DNA from: Thermomicrobiales bacterium | Lineage (GTDB): Bacteria; Chloroflexota; Chloroflexia; Thermomicrobiales; UBA6265 | Direction of reading: 5' to 3' | Assembly: GCA_041390825.1 (NCBI GenBank) | Contig: JAWKPF010000004.1 | Span: forward strand, 186,001 to 250,000 | Length of the DNA: 64,000 bases | Part shown: in pieces, positions 8,773 to 17,626 of the stretch | Layout of the letters: every line of letters begins with the position of its first letter | Position numbering within the stretch: position 1 is the stretch's first letter | Made by a program: the position numbers and the translations under genes | The notes under the pieces: generated by a model | Databases searched by the model: none | What the model saw: the letters and a program-made list of their open reading frames with translations, nothing else | What the model was told of the DNA's origin: nothing

Positions 8773-9924
8773 ATGATCGTAGGTGGAGAACGCGTGGATC
8801 GCCGGCAACTGTTGCGTATCGGGGCGAGTGGCGCGGTCATTGGCGGGGTGGGCGTATCGGTTCCGCTGCTGAAAGAGCGGGGTTCGTCGGCGTCCGAGAG
8901 CGAGCGGATGCCTCCGGGGCATTCGCTCATGCAGACGGACGACGCCGACCATATGAGCGACGACCATGTGGCGGCGAACGGCGGAACGGTGGGGGACATC
9001 GTTTACGACGAGGATCGGCTCGATCCCTCGGTTTTTGCCACGGCGTTCGACTATGGCCACGTTTCGACGATGGCGGATGGCACGGCGGTGCGCGAGTGGG
9101 ACATTGTGGCGCTCGACCGGGAGATCGAGATCGCGCCGGGGTTGTACTTTCCGGCCTGGACCTTCAATGGTCAGGTGCCGGGTCCGACGTTGCGCTGCAA
9201 CGAGGGCGACCGGCTGCGGATCAACTTCGTCAATAACGGCTCGCACCCGCATTCGCTGCATTTCCACGGGATCCATTCGTCGTACATGGACGGGGTGCCG
9301 GGAATCGGGCGGGGGAACGTCGAACCGGGAACGATGTTCACGTATGAGTTCAACGCCAAGCCGTTTGGGGTGCATCTCTACCACTGCCATACCGCGCCGT
9401 TGAAACGGCATATCCACAAGGGGTTGTATGGCGCGTTCATTGTGAATCCCGATCCGGCGCGGCGCGGGGAGAAAGCGCGCGAGCGGCATCCCGACTCTCC
9501 GGAATTCGAGAAGTGGCAGGAGTTCGTGATGGTGATGAACGCCTTCGATACGAACTTCGATGCCGAGAACGATGTGTATGCGGTCAACACAGTGGCATTC
9601 CATTACATGCGGCACCCGATCGCGATCGACAAGTCACGCCCGGTGCGGATCTATCTGGTGAATGTGACCGAGTTCGACCTGATCAATTCTTTCCATCTGC
9701 ATGCCAACTTCTTCGACTACTACGACACCGGAACGCAGCTCGAACCGAATCTGCGCACGGTCGACACGATCATGCAGGCGCAGGCGCAGCGGGGGATTCT
9801 GGAGTTCAGCTATGACGACGACGATCACGAGCCGGGGCTCTATATGTTCCACGCGCATGTGTCGGAGTTCGCCGAGCTCGGCTGGATGAGCGCGTTCGAT
9901 CTGCAGGAAGGAGGAGCCGCATGA
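8773..9924 (+). CDS. Two-domain multicopper oxidase, Tat-exported
   Basis: This 383-residue enzyme should oxidise a metal ion or phenolic compound with O2 in the extracytoplasmic space. Residues 9-30 give a Tat-like signal (DRRQLLRIGASG). All four trinuclear-cluster HxH pairs are present: H163/H165, H204/H206, H308/H310 and H360/H362. The only type-1 copper Cys is C205 in HCHTAP of the first domain; the position where nitrite reductases carry an axial Met (SGMNG) reads KGLYG, so the axial ligand may be Leu218. The stop overlaps the start of the ZIP transporter gene (ATGA), so the pair is translationally coupled. A metal-oxidising role linked to metal transport is inference. Confidence 0.88.
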   Translation: MIVGGERVDRRQLLRIGASGAVIGGVGVSVPLLKERGSSASESERMPPGHSLMQTDDADHMSDDHVAANGGTVGDIVYDEDRLDPSVFATAFDYGHVSTMADGTAVREWDIVALDREIEIAPGLYFPAWTFNGQVPGPTLRCNEGDRLRINFVNNGSHPHSLHFHGIHSSYMDGVPGIGRGNVEPGTMFTYEFNAKPFGVHLYHCHTAPLKRHIHKGLYGAFIVNPDPARRGEKARERHPDSPEFEKWQEFVMVMNAFDTNFDAENDVYAVNTVAFHYMRHPIAIDKSRPVRIYLVNVTEFDLINSFHLHANFFDYYDTGTQLEPNLRTVDTIMQAQAQRGILEFSYDDDDHEPGLYMFHAHVSEFAELGWMSAFDLQEGGAA

Positions 9925-11135
9925 GCAGCGAGCCCGTTGCCCTGTCGAAGACGAGCGGTCGCGGGGTTCCCTGGCTGTATGCCGTCGTGCCGATCGGATT
10001 GCTGCTGTTGACGCTGGCCGTCATCGTGGGCACCGGCGCCGGTCTGCGGAACAATGGGGCGCCGCCGATCGAAACGCTGGCGGTGCAACGCGTCTGGTTG
10101 CCCGAGCCCGACGAGATTCGCCTGTCGGTGATGAACGACGGTCCGGATCCCATCACGATCTCGCAAGTGATGGTCGACGATGCGTATTGGCCGTTCACCA
10201 TGGACGGCGATATGACGTTGGGACGTCGCGAAGGGGCAACGCTGACGATTCCCTATCCCTGGATCGAAGGGGAAACGCACGCGATTGCGATTCTGAGCTC
10301 GACCGGCGTGGCATTCGAAGCCGAGATTCCGGTTGCGATCGAGAGTCCGCATCTGACCGGTGAAACGGTGCTGCGGTATGGACTCATCGGGATCTATGTA
10401 GGGGTCATTCCGGTGGCCCTTGGGCTGCTCTGGTATCCGCTGATGCGGCGGCTTGGGCGCTCCAAGATGAACTTCATCCTGGCGTTGACGGTGGGATTGT
10501 TGCTTTTCCTGGTGGTGGATATGTTCCAGGAGGCGCAAGAGGTGGCGCTGGACGCGCCGGCCACGTTCGATACGCCGGTGCTGGTGCCGCTGCTGGCGGT
10601 CCTGGCGGCTGGACTACTGATTACCATGAGCCGTTGGCTCGACCGGCGCGGAAAGCGGCTGCATCAGACCCGCAATCCGTCGCTCATGCTGGCCTACCAG
10701 ATTGCGCTCGGGATCGGGCTGCACAATCTGGGTGAAGGGTTGGCGATTGGAAGCGCGTTCTCGATCGGCGAAGCGGCGCTCGGGGTCTTCCTGATCGTCG
10801 GATTCACGTTGCACAATGTCACGGAAGGGATCGGAGTCGCCGCTCCGCTGGTCGAGAACCGCCCGCCCCTGCGGCATTTTGTGGGGCTTGCATTGCTGGC
10901 GGGAGGTCCAGCGGTGCTGGGGACGTGGATCGGGGCGTTTACCTTCTCGCCGTTCTGGACCGCGGTCTTCCTGGCGATTGGGGTTGGCGCGATCGTGCAG
11001 GTGATCTATGAGGTCGGTCGCATCGTCTGGCGCAGCCAGGAGCGTGCCGGCGAGCCGGGGTTGAGCTGGGTGACGTTCGGCGGACTGGCCGCGGGAATCG
11101 CAGTGATGTACGCGACGGCGCTCATCGTGGCGTGA
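9921..11135 (+). CDS. ZIP-family divalent metal transporter with extra N-terminal domain
   Basis: This 404-residue membrane protein should move a divalent cation such as Zn, Fe or Mn. An N-terminal membrane anchor (about 20-42) is followed by an extracytoplasmic beta-rich segment of roughly 100 residues that normal ZIP proteins lack, then the ZIP core. The two metal-site helices are clear: HNLGEGLAIG and HNVTEGIGVAAP. Its start overlaps the stop of the multicopper oxidase by 4 bases, indicating joint function. The extra domain could contact the oxidase or bind metal. Its 3' end overlaps the convergent DCC gene by 14 bp. Confidence 0.88.
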   Translation: MSSEPVALSKTSGRGVPWLYAVVPIGLLLLTLAVIVGTGAGLRNNGAPPIETLAVQRVWLPEPDEIRLSVMNDGPDPITISQVMVDDAYWPFTMDGDMTLGRREGATLTIPYPWIEGETHAIAILSSTGVAFEAEIPVAIESPHLTGETVLRYGLIGIYVGVIPVALGLLWYPLMRRLGRSKMNFILALTVGLLLFLVVDMFQEAQEVALDAPATFDTPVLVPLLAVLAAGLLITMSRWLDRRGKRLHQTRNPSLMLAYQIALGIGLHNLGEGLAIGSAFSIGEAALGVFLIVGFTLHNVTEGIGVAAPLVENRPPLRHFVGLALLAGGPAVLGTWIGAFTFSPFWTAVFLAIGVGAIVQVIYEVGRIVWRSQERAGEPGLSWVTFGGLAAGIAVMYATALIVA

Positions 11136-11490
11136 AGCGGGCGAAACGCGGCCGGTTGGCGGCGACGATCTTGTAGCCGAGCTCGACGATCCAGACGAAG
11201 GGGCGACGCTCCAGCAGCCGGACGAGGCGGGGATGCCAGTTGGTTTCGCGGAGCGCGAAGAGCACGGCGCGTCCCCCGGAGAGTTGGCGTCCATCGGCGG
11301 TGATGAGCTGGGCGGCCTTGCGCGACTGGACCATGAGCAATGGGGTCATCGGTGGGCTGGGGACGACTTTCCGCGGACAGATACGGAATTTGCGGGTGCT
11401 GGCATCGCGCAGGGCGAGCCAGCCAGCCCATTCCTGGCAGAAGTCGCAATCGCCATCGAAGATGAGCATGTGCTGATAGTTCGCAGTCAT
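11122..11490 (-). CDS. DCC-family thiol-disulfide oxidoreductase-like protein
   Basis: This 122-residue protein has the DCC family hallmark near its N-terminus, FDGDCDFCQEW, with the Cys-x-x-Cys pair at the position of a thioredoxin-like active site, and the family pattern RAVLFALRE and a C-terminal helix ending the domain. ATG at 11490 gives MTANYQHMLIFDG; a start at the next Met is also possible. Substrates of this family are poorly known. It is convergent with the ZIP gene. Confidence 0.85.
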   Translation of the reverse strand: MTANYQHMLIFDGDCDFCQEWAGWLALRDASTRKFRICPRKVVPSPPMTPLLMVQSRKAAQLITADGRQLSGGRAVLFALRETNWHPRLVRLLERRPFVWIVELGYKIVAANRPRFARFTPR

Positions 11491-11563
11491 GGAAGAAGGA
11501 TAGCGGGTTGGGGCTGGAGTACGGGGCCTGGGTCCTGAACCGTGGGTCCTGAGAATGGCGGGG

Positions 11564-13141
11564 TTACCAGGATTCGCAGCCGTATCCGTCATTTTCTCTG
11601 TCGAAACCATGCCTGTCGTACCCAATCACTTGCACCGAGAATCTGATGTCATCGCAGTCGAGGTCATAGGGGACATTCGGCACACAGGGCGTGTAGTTGG
11701 GATCGCAGTTTCCTCCCCCCAGATTCATTGGCGCCTGGGTTGGCGGAGCGTAGGGAACATCGGTGGGAACCGGTACCTGAGTAGGAAGCGGCACTTGGGT
11801 CGGAAGTGGCGTAGGCGAGGGAAGCGCAACGCCAAAGCCGCCACATTGAGACCAGACACCGAGACGGTGGGATTGGGCGAAGTTAGCGGCCGAACCGAGT
11901 TGAGTCGGATAGGGGTCGAAGTCGTCCCCGTAGTCGATGTTTTCCGCCCATCCATTGTTGATCAACACGTGATTCAGCAGATAGGGTTGTCCGTCGACTG
12001 TGAACCAAACGTAGGCGAGCCTCCGGCCGTGTCGATCGCGCTGTCCGACCTCTTCGATCCAGACGAAGCCCGGTGTGTCATTGAATCCGAGTGCGAAGCG
12101 GACAAACTCGGTGGCGTTCGTGCCGCCGCATTCCACTAACTCTCCAACTTCAGGCGTATCGGCGCGATAGAGCCGGTAACGACTTGTTTCCCCGTCAACG
12201 GTGATTTCGTACGTGTCTCCATCGACGATGGATACGAGGACACCTTGAGACAATCCGTGTGGAAGGCTGGTCATCCAGAATGCGGGGGCGAATCCCGACG
12301 TCAGGCCATCGCACGCCACCCCATTGCCGTCGGGATCCAGACTGGCGAAGGCGGAGGGATCAGTTTCGAACACACTCTGCGCCCACTCCCAGGCGTCGTA
12401 GCCGGAGCAATCAGTAGCAGCAAGTGCGAGCCCGGAGACCGTGGATGTTGGCGGGACGGCAGTTTGCGTCGCCGGGATAGTAGTTTCTGTCGGCGGATCC
12501 GGCATGCGAAATGGGATATTGGTGGGACTCTGTGGTGTATTGGGGGAAACCGGTTCCGGTGTTCTGGTCAACAGGTGCGTCACGGGATCGCTTTGCCGGA
12601 CAGGCAGGGTCGCCGTCTCCAGAACATGCGTTGGAGGCATGTCCGTGGGTTTGCGAGCCGGAGTTTGTGTTGGGCGAGGCGACTCTGGTTCGGCGGTGCG
12701 AGATGGATCGACCCAGGGGGTCTTTGTCGGTTTGGGTTTCGAGGTGCTCGAGGGGGGAGCCGTCGTTCTAGTGTGTGGCGCCAGCGTTCGGGTAGCGGGA
12801 GGATCTATCAAACTTGAGGTACTGGATGGGACGCCGGTAGGTTCCTTGTCGTTCGGCGAGAGCAGTTGTTTCGCCATACCAAGCAGAAGGACGATGATGA
12901 ATAACCCCACTACTCCCTTCCCTAGCAGGGTTTGAAAGCGGCTCGACGGTTTCACAACCACGCCAGGGACGAGCGCTCCCCCGCATTGTGCGCAGAAGTT
13001 CTGGGTCGGACGAACGGATGATCCGCATGATGGACAACGTCGTCCAGAGACTGATGGAGCCAAGGGTGATACCTGGAGACAAACGGAATTCGAAATGGAG
13101 GTTTCGTCCCTACTGTCTCCTAATGTGGAGTGGACTGTCAA
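11564..13141 (-). CDS. Membrane-anchored thermonuclease-like protein with zinc ribbon and two Excalibur domains
   Basis: This protein of up to 525 residues starts with a double CxxC zinc ribbon (CPSCGSSV...CAQCGG, about 35-55), followed by one membrane span (VVGLFIIVLLLGMAKQLL). A long Ser/Thr/Pro linker leads to an Excalibur-type Ca-binding motif (DCSGYDAW...LDPDGNGVACDGL), a staphylococcal-nuclease-like domain (VSIVDGDTYEI, RLYRADTPE, GRRLAYVW), a Pro-rich spacer, and a second Excalibur motif at the C-terminus (DRENDGYGCES). The nuclease would act outside the membrane on DNA or RNA. The exact start is uncertain. Confidence 0.85.
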   Translation of the reverse strand: MTVHSTLGDSRDETSISNSVCLQVSPLAPSVSGRRCPSCGSSVRPTQNFCAQCGGALVPGVVVKPSSRFQTLLGKGVVGLFIIVLLLGMAKQLLSPNDKEPTGVPSSTSSLIDPPATRTLAPHTRTTAPPSSTSKPKPTKTPWVDPSRTAEPESPRPTQTPARKPTDMPPTHVLETATLPVRQSDPVTHLLTRTPEPVSPNTPQSPTNIPFRMPDPPTETTIPATQTAVPPTSTVSGLALAATDCSGYDAWEWAQSVFETDPSAFASLDPDGNGVACDGLTSGFAPAFWMTSLPHGLSQGVLVSIVDGDTYEITVDGETSRYRLYRADTPEVGELVECGGTNATEFVRFALGFNDTPGFVWIEEVGQRDRHGRRLAYVWFTVDGQPYLLNHVLINNGWAENIDYGDDFDPYPTQLGSAANFAQSHRLGVWSQCGGFGVALPSPTPLPTQVPLPTQVPVPTDVPYAPPTQAPMNLGGGNCDPNYTPCVPNVPYDLDCDDIRFSVQVIGYDRHGFDRENDGYGCESW

Positions 13142-13197
13142 GCACGCGCGGGGCCTGCCGCATAATGGAGCGGTTCGTATCTACCAAGGGAACAGCG

Positions 13198-14310
13198 ATG
13201 TACTTCAAGCAATTCCTGAACGAACTGGTCGGGTGCGCGTCGTATCTGGTGGCGTCGCGGCAGACTGGAGAGGCGGCAATCGTCGATCCTGGGGTGGAGA
13301 TCGGCCAATATAACGAGCTCTTGAAGGACCGGAATTTCACGCTGCGGTACGTGATCGATACCCATATCCACGCCGATCATGTCTCCGGAGCGCGCAGACT
13401 GGCAGCTGAGCATGCGGCGGAGCTTTGCCTTTTCGAAACGGCGAGCGTGGCGTATCCGTTCCGACCGTTGAGCGACGGCGAGGAGTTGCCACTGGGGCAG
13501 TTGCGTCTGAGGATCGTGCATACGCCTGGGCACCGGCCGGAATTGATTTCGATTTTGATCATCAACCCGGAGCGGAGTCCGGAACCGTCGATGGTGCTGA
13601 CCGGGGATTCGCTGTTGGTGGGCGATGTGGGGCGGCCCGACTTTGGCGGTGGCGATGCGCAACAGCAATACGAGAGCGTGGGGCGGTTGCTGCGGTTGCC
13701 GGATTGGGTGGCGGTGTTCCCCGGGCATTTCGAGGGGCCGTGCGGCAAGCATATGTGCGGCCGACCGAGCACGACGGTGGGATTCGAGCGGTTGTTCAAT
13801 CCGATCGCGCGGATGGATCGGGAGCCGTTCGTGGACAAACTGGCGGGCGAGGTGCCAGCGCGGCCATTGAACATGATTGCGATCGAGGCGACCAACCGGG
13901 GGGACACGGACGCATATTGGGCGATGCTCAGCCGGATGAGCCAGATTCCCCAGCTCTCGAACGAGGAATTCGACGCGCTCGATACGTCGCCGGTCCTGAT
14001 CGATGTGCGCGAACCGGGCGAGTTCGCCCGCGGACATCTTGCGGGCGCGATCAACATCCCCCAGGCGGAGCTGGCGACCCGTATCGAGGAGCTGCCGAAG
14101 GACCGGCCTGTGGTGACGGTGTGTCTCAGCGGGGCGCGGTCGTATCGGTCGGCGCAGTTTCTGGCGCAGATGGGATTCGAGCATGTCTCGAGCCTGGCTG
14201 GTGGTGTGAGCGGGTGGTTGGAAGATGGCCGTGAGATCGAGGTTGGCGTGGAGATCCCGGATGGACCGCGGGTGATCGAAACGGAGTGGGCGCACGCGGG
14301 GGCGGGATGA
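13198..14310 (+). CDS. MBL-fold persulfide dioxygenase-like protein fused to rhodanese
   Basis: This 370-residue protein joins an ETHE1-like metallo-beta-lactamase domain (metal motif THIHADH near residue 55, TPGH, LTGDSLLVGDVGRPDF) to a C-terminal rhodanese domain (about 255-350) with catalytic Cys in VCLSGARS. Such fusions oxidise glutathione-type persulfide to sulfite and shuttle sulfane sulfur. AAGGG 8 bases upstream supports the ATG at 13198. It fits the other sulfur genes in this window: the sulfurtransferase at 23.4 kb and the SQR-TusA-DsrE operon at 60-61.7 kb. Confidence 0.9.
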   Translation: MYFKQFLNELVGCASYLVASRQTGEAAIVDPGVEIGQYNELLKDRNFTLRYVIDTHIHADHVSGARRLAAEHAAELCLFETASVAYPFRPLSDGEELPLGQLRLRIVHTPGHRPELISILIINPERSPEPSMVLTGDSLLVGDVGRPDFGGGDAQQQYESVGRLLRLPDWVAVFPGHFEGPCGKHMCGRPSTTVGFERLFNPIARMDREPFVDKLAGEVPARPLNMIAIEATNRGDTDAYWAMLSRMSQIPQLSNEEFDALDTSPVLIDVREPGEFARGHLAGAINIPQAELATRIEELPKDRPVVTVCLSGARSYRSAQFLAQMGFEHVSSLAGGVSGWLEDGREIEVGVEIPDGPRVIETEWAHAGAG

Positions 14311-14365
14311 TGGGAGAGACTTGGAAGTAGGAAGTGGGAGATAGGAAAGAGGAGATAAAGAGGCC

Positions 14366-15391
14366 ATGGCATTGGAAGGGGATGCGCGGAATGCAGCGAT
14401 GCGGAATGCGAATGCCTGTCAGCAACTCGTCGAGCTGTGCGGCGAGGTGCTCGAGGTTGCGCCGGAGCTGACAGCGCGCGAGTTCCTCAGGACGCTCGGT
14501 GCATTGGTGGCCGGGATCGATCTGGACCTGAAGGGTTTTCGACAGTTGGCGCGTGGCGGGGCGAATGGCTTGATCGGAGCCGGGTTTCGCGCCGAATACG
14601 ACGACGGCACCGCGGGCCAGGCGCGGCATTTTGCTGGGACGGCCGCGGCGGCGGCGCTGATCGGAGAGAAGCCGGCCGAGTTGCTGGCGCATCATGTGGT
14701 CGACCCGGCGGAATCGATCGACGGGCACCTGTCTACGGCGGCGCTGGAGTTCGCGCGGTTGTTGATCGAGGGAGAGCTGCCGTTGGCCGAGGCGGGTGGG
14801 TGGATTGCAGCGAATGTTTGCGATCCAGCCTTCCAGACCGACGACGGTTCGACGCCGTTCGATGCGCTGGTGGAGCGTTCAGCGACGGCCGAAGGCTTGC
14901 GGGCGCGGTTCTCTGACGCCGAGTGGCGCGAGCTGACCGAACTGCCGGAACGGGTGGCGGTGGCGGCGGCGTTGTCCGATGCCACTGGCGGGTTCGAGGA
15001 CGCAAAGGATCTCGTTGCGGGAATGCGGCAGATCGAGACCGGGTCGGAGAGCGAGAGCGAGTTGGTGCGCGCGCTGGTGGCGGAGCGGTATGACGAGGGG
15101 TTTGCCTGGGGTGACGACGACCGATCTCCAGACGAGCGCGTGGAGGATACGTTGCGCGCAGTTCGCGAGGAGCTCCGGGTGCTGCAGGCCAGGGCGATCG
15201 CAACGGGCGAGATCGTGGCGTATGCCAACTTTCTGATGGAGATCGCTCGAACGGCGGTACGTGGGTCGCGCTCGGGCGGGTTTCTGGGAATTGGTGGTTC
15301 CGATGTTTCTCAGCGCGAGTCGGCTTTCCTGAGTCGGCTGGAGGATGTGCTGGAGGCTGGGTTGCCGGCGTGCGAGGGCTGTTTGGGGTGA
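14366..15391 (+). CDS. Hypothetical alpha-helical protein
   Basis: This 341-residue protein is not recognised. It is rich in Ala, Glu and Leu and appears almost entirely helical and cytoplasmic, with no signal or membrane span. Notable stretches are SESESELVRALVAERYDEGF and a Gly/Ser-rich loop (RGSRSGGFLGIGGSDVS) near the C-terminus, followed by SAFLSRLEDVLE. A purine-rich heptamer-like leader (14321-14358) precedes the ATG. It follows the MBL-rhodanese gene by 55 bp on the same strand. Confidence 0.7.
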   Translation: MALEGDARNAAMRNANACQQLVELCGEVLEVAPELTAREFLRTLGALVAGIDLDLKGFRQLARGGANGLIGAGFRAEYDDGTAGQARHFAGTAAAAALIGEKPAELLAHHVVDPAESIDGHLSTAALEFARLLIEGELPLAEAGGWIAANVCDPAFQTDDGSTPFDALVERSATAEGLRARFSDAEWRELTELPERVAVAAALSDATGGFEDAKDLVAGMRQIETGSESESELVRALVAERYDEGFAWGDDDRSPDERVEDTLRAVREELRVLQARAIATGEIVAYANFLMEIARTAVRGSRSGGFLGIGGSDVSQRESAFLSRLEDVLEAGLPACEGCLG

Positions 15392-15606
15392 TTGCGGCGA
15401 TGACGCGGTGAGTTTGCGGTCGATTCGTCCTCTATGCCGTCGATGCTGCTATCTTCAGCGTGTTGCAGGCGATCTGCGGGGCTGCGCTCGATCGGTGCGC
15501 AGTCGATGGAGAGAGCGGCGAAGGGGTTGGTCAGGACGTGCCCAACCATGTGTTCGAGTTGTCTCGAGAGGCGTGCCGGAGCGCGCGTCGATGAACAGGA
15601 GATCTG

Positions 15607-16155
15607 ATGCCTCGAATCTTGATGATTTCGGCCGGTGTATTGCTGGGGCTGTGCATTTTGTGCGTTGGACTGGGTTACTTCGTAGCGGTCCCACGCTTCA
15701 AGGAAGGCGTGGAGGACGGAGTCAACCAGGCGGTGTCGACGTATGTGGTCCCGCAGATTGCGGGAATTGGCGCAACGCCGGCAGCCGGGACGTATACCTT
15801 GACCGAGGATGACATCAACGATCAGATCCAGACCGGCGATGCCGATCTGAGCGATCTGCGGTTCATCATTACCCCCGCAGGGCTGGAGCTGCGCTTCGGT
15901 GAGCAGGGTCAGGATGTGGCCTACACGGCGCAGGTGAGCGCGGTGGACGGCAAGATCGAGATCCAGGGCGCGAACCTGGACGGTATTCCCACCTGGATCA
16001 TTCCGGCCGGTTCGATTTCGAACGGTTTGGAGAGCGGGATCAACGACTATCTGGCGGAAAACAACCTGGTGGTCTCGAGTGTGACGATGCAGGAGGGGAG
16101 CATGACGTTGGTGCTGGAGGATGCGCCAGCAGGAGCGATGCTGATCGCGGCATAG
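15607..16155 (+). CDS. Hypothetical membrane-anchored protein
   Basis: This 182-residue protein has one N-terminal membrane span (MISAGVLLGLCILCVGLGYF) and an extracytoplasmic domain. AGGAG lies 5-6 bases before the ATG. The alternation of short hydrophobic strands (DLRFIITPAGLELRFG, VSSVTMQEGSMTLVLEDA) resembles a small lipid-binding or assembly-type beta domain, but I cannot name a family. Confidence 0.7.
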   Translation: MPRILMISAGVLLGLCILCVGLGYFVAVPRFKEGVEDGVNQAVSTYVVPQIAGIGATPAAGTYTLTEDDINDQIQTGDADLSDLRFIITPAGLELRFGEQGQDVAYTAQVSAVDGKIEIQGANLDGIPTWIIPAGSISNGLESGINDYLAENNLVVSSVTMQEGSMTLVLEDAPAGAMLIAA

Positions 16156-16280
16156 GCGCGATCTACCCGATTGCTTTGCCCCGGCCCGTCGGCCCGTGTG
16201 CCACCGCGCACGCGCCGATCGACCGGGGCGTTGTTTTTCGCGGGCGGAGTTCGGGTAGGTCGATATCTGCCGGGATGGGA

Positions 16281-16775
16281 GAGCAGCCACGGAGGGTGCG
16301 GCTACGTGAAGATGCTGGGGGCAGCCACGGAGGGCTGCGGCTAGTGGAGGTGGGGGCGGCCACGGAGGGCTGCGCTACGGGGAGATGCTGGAGAGCAGCC
16401 ACGGAGGGCTGCGGCTACGTGGAGATGCCGGGAGGGCAGCCACGGAGGGCTGCGGCTACGGGGAGATGCCGGGAGGGCAGTCACGGAGGGCTGCGGCTCC
16501 GTGGATGTTGGGGCAGCCACGGAGGGCTGCGGTCACGTGGAGATGTCGGAGAGGGCAGCCACGGAGGGCTGCGGCTACGTGGAGATGTCGGAGAGGGCAG
16601 CCACGGAGGGGTGCGGCTCCGTGGAGATGCCGGAGGGCAGCCACGGAGGGCTGCGGCTACGTGGAGGTGGGGGCGGCCACGGAGGGCTGCGGCTACGGGG
16701 AGGTGGGGGCAGCCACGGAGAGGAGATGCCGGGAGGGCAGCCACGGAGGGCTGCGGCTACGGGGAGATGCCGGGG
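16281..16775. repeat. Tandem array of about 13 hairpin repeats
   Basis: About 13 units of 36-44 bp share the core CAGCCACGGAGGGCTGCGGC, followed by a variable tail such as TACGTGGAGATGCCGG. The core can fold as GCAGCC-ACGGAG-GGCTGC. One late unit is cut short (near 16712). Units differ by point changes and tail length, so the array looks like an evolving REP-type cluster. It fills the 622-bp gap between 16156 and 16777 with no gene; open frames through it are repeat artefacts. Single relatives occur at 8.55-8.63 kb and about 23.17 kb. Confidence 0.85.
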
Positions 16776-16777
16776 GG

Positions 16778-17545
16778 TCAGTCGTGTCCTGGATTGGCTG
16801 GGTCGGGGGAGCGTTCTGGGCCGAAGAGCCGCGGGAGGCGTGGGTCGTCGATGGTCGCAAGGGCGGTGATGGCGACGATGACCATCCAGCCAAGAGCGGC
16901 CGTGGCGAAGCCGCGTTCTGCGAGGCCGTCGCGGCTGTCCGAGACGGTTTCGAAGAGATAGCCACAGAGTCCTGCGGCGATGGCAAAGCCAATGGCTGGC
17001 AGGGTGAGATGGCTCCAGCCGGGTTGCCGACGGGCGGCGAAGCCAGAAAGGAGGATGGCGGCGATGGCGCTCAGGATGGTGAGCGAGGCGAAGGCATTGT
17101 GCAGCCATCCTTCGAGATTTCGCGGGGAGCCCGGGGCGCGATTGTAGTCATGAAACATGCCGGTGCCGCCGATGGCGAATGCTGTGAGGAAGACCGGGAT
17201 GAACACTATCCGGTTGTAGCGGGGGAAGGCGAGAAAACAGCCGACCGCGAAGAAGGCGAGCAGGATGGCGAGAATCAGGAGGCCTGTGCCCATGATTTCC
17301 GGATGGGGTTGGCCTTGGGCGGCGGCGTCGCTAAAGGTGCTGGAGATATGCGAATAGCCTGGAGTGATCATCCCGGCCCAGATGGCAAACGGCGCGAAGA
17401 CAAAGGGGGCGATCAATCCGGCGCAGAGCAGCACGGCGGTTAGCCGCTGACCGGCGAGCGTATTCGGCTGAGCGAGAGGTTCGGCGTTGGACGATCGCAC
17501 GGAGTTTGCTCGAACTGGGCGGAACGAAGGCCGTTCGAGCAGCAT
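16778..17545 (-). CDS. DUF998-like integral membrane protein
   Basis: This 255-residue protein has about six hydrophobic spans and the DUF998 look, with a conserved-like loop SHISSTFSD after span 1 and FHDYNRAPGSPRN later. ATG at 17545 gives MLLERPSFRP and keeps the first span; other starts are possible. Function of the family is unknown. It is divergent from the LuxR-type regulator gene starting at 17627, which may control it. Confidence 0.75.
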   Translation of the reverse strand: MLLERPSFRPVRANSVRSSNAEPLAQPNTLAGQRLTAVLLCAGLIAPFVFAPFAIWAGMITPGYSHISSTFSDAAAQGQPHPEIMGTGLLILAILLAFFAVGCFLAFPRYNRIVFIPVFLTAFAIGGTGMFHDYNRAPGSPRNLEGWLHNAFASLTILSAIAAILLSGFAARRQPGWSHLTLPAIGFAIAAGLCGYLFETVSDSRDGLAERGFATAALGWMVIVAITALATIDDPRLPRLFGPERSPDPANPGHD

Positions 17546-17626
17546 AGCATGGCCACCAGGGTTGTGGATGAGGCGGGTTCGCGCGCGGCCGTGACGCCCG
17601 AATTTCGGGTGGCGCATACTGCGTGC

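Noticed and set aside
16281..16775. CRISPR array
   Set aside because: Units are imperfect, the parts between cores are similar to one another instead of unique spacers, and no cas gene is nearby.
16176..17443. Long + strand open frames across the hairpin array and the antisense of the DUF998 gene
   Set aside because: Translation gives repeats such as ATEGCGYGEMPGGQ, and the frame runs on as antisense of a clear membrane protein; no ribosome-binding site.
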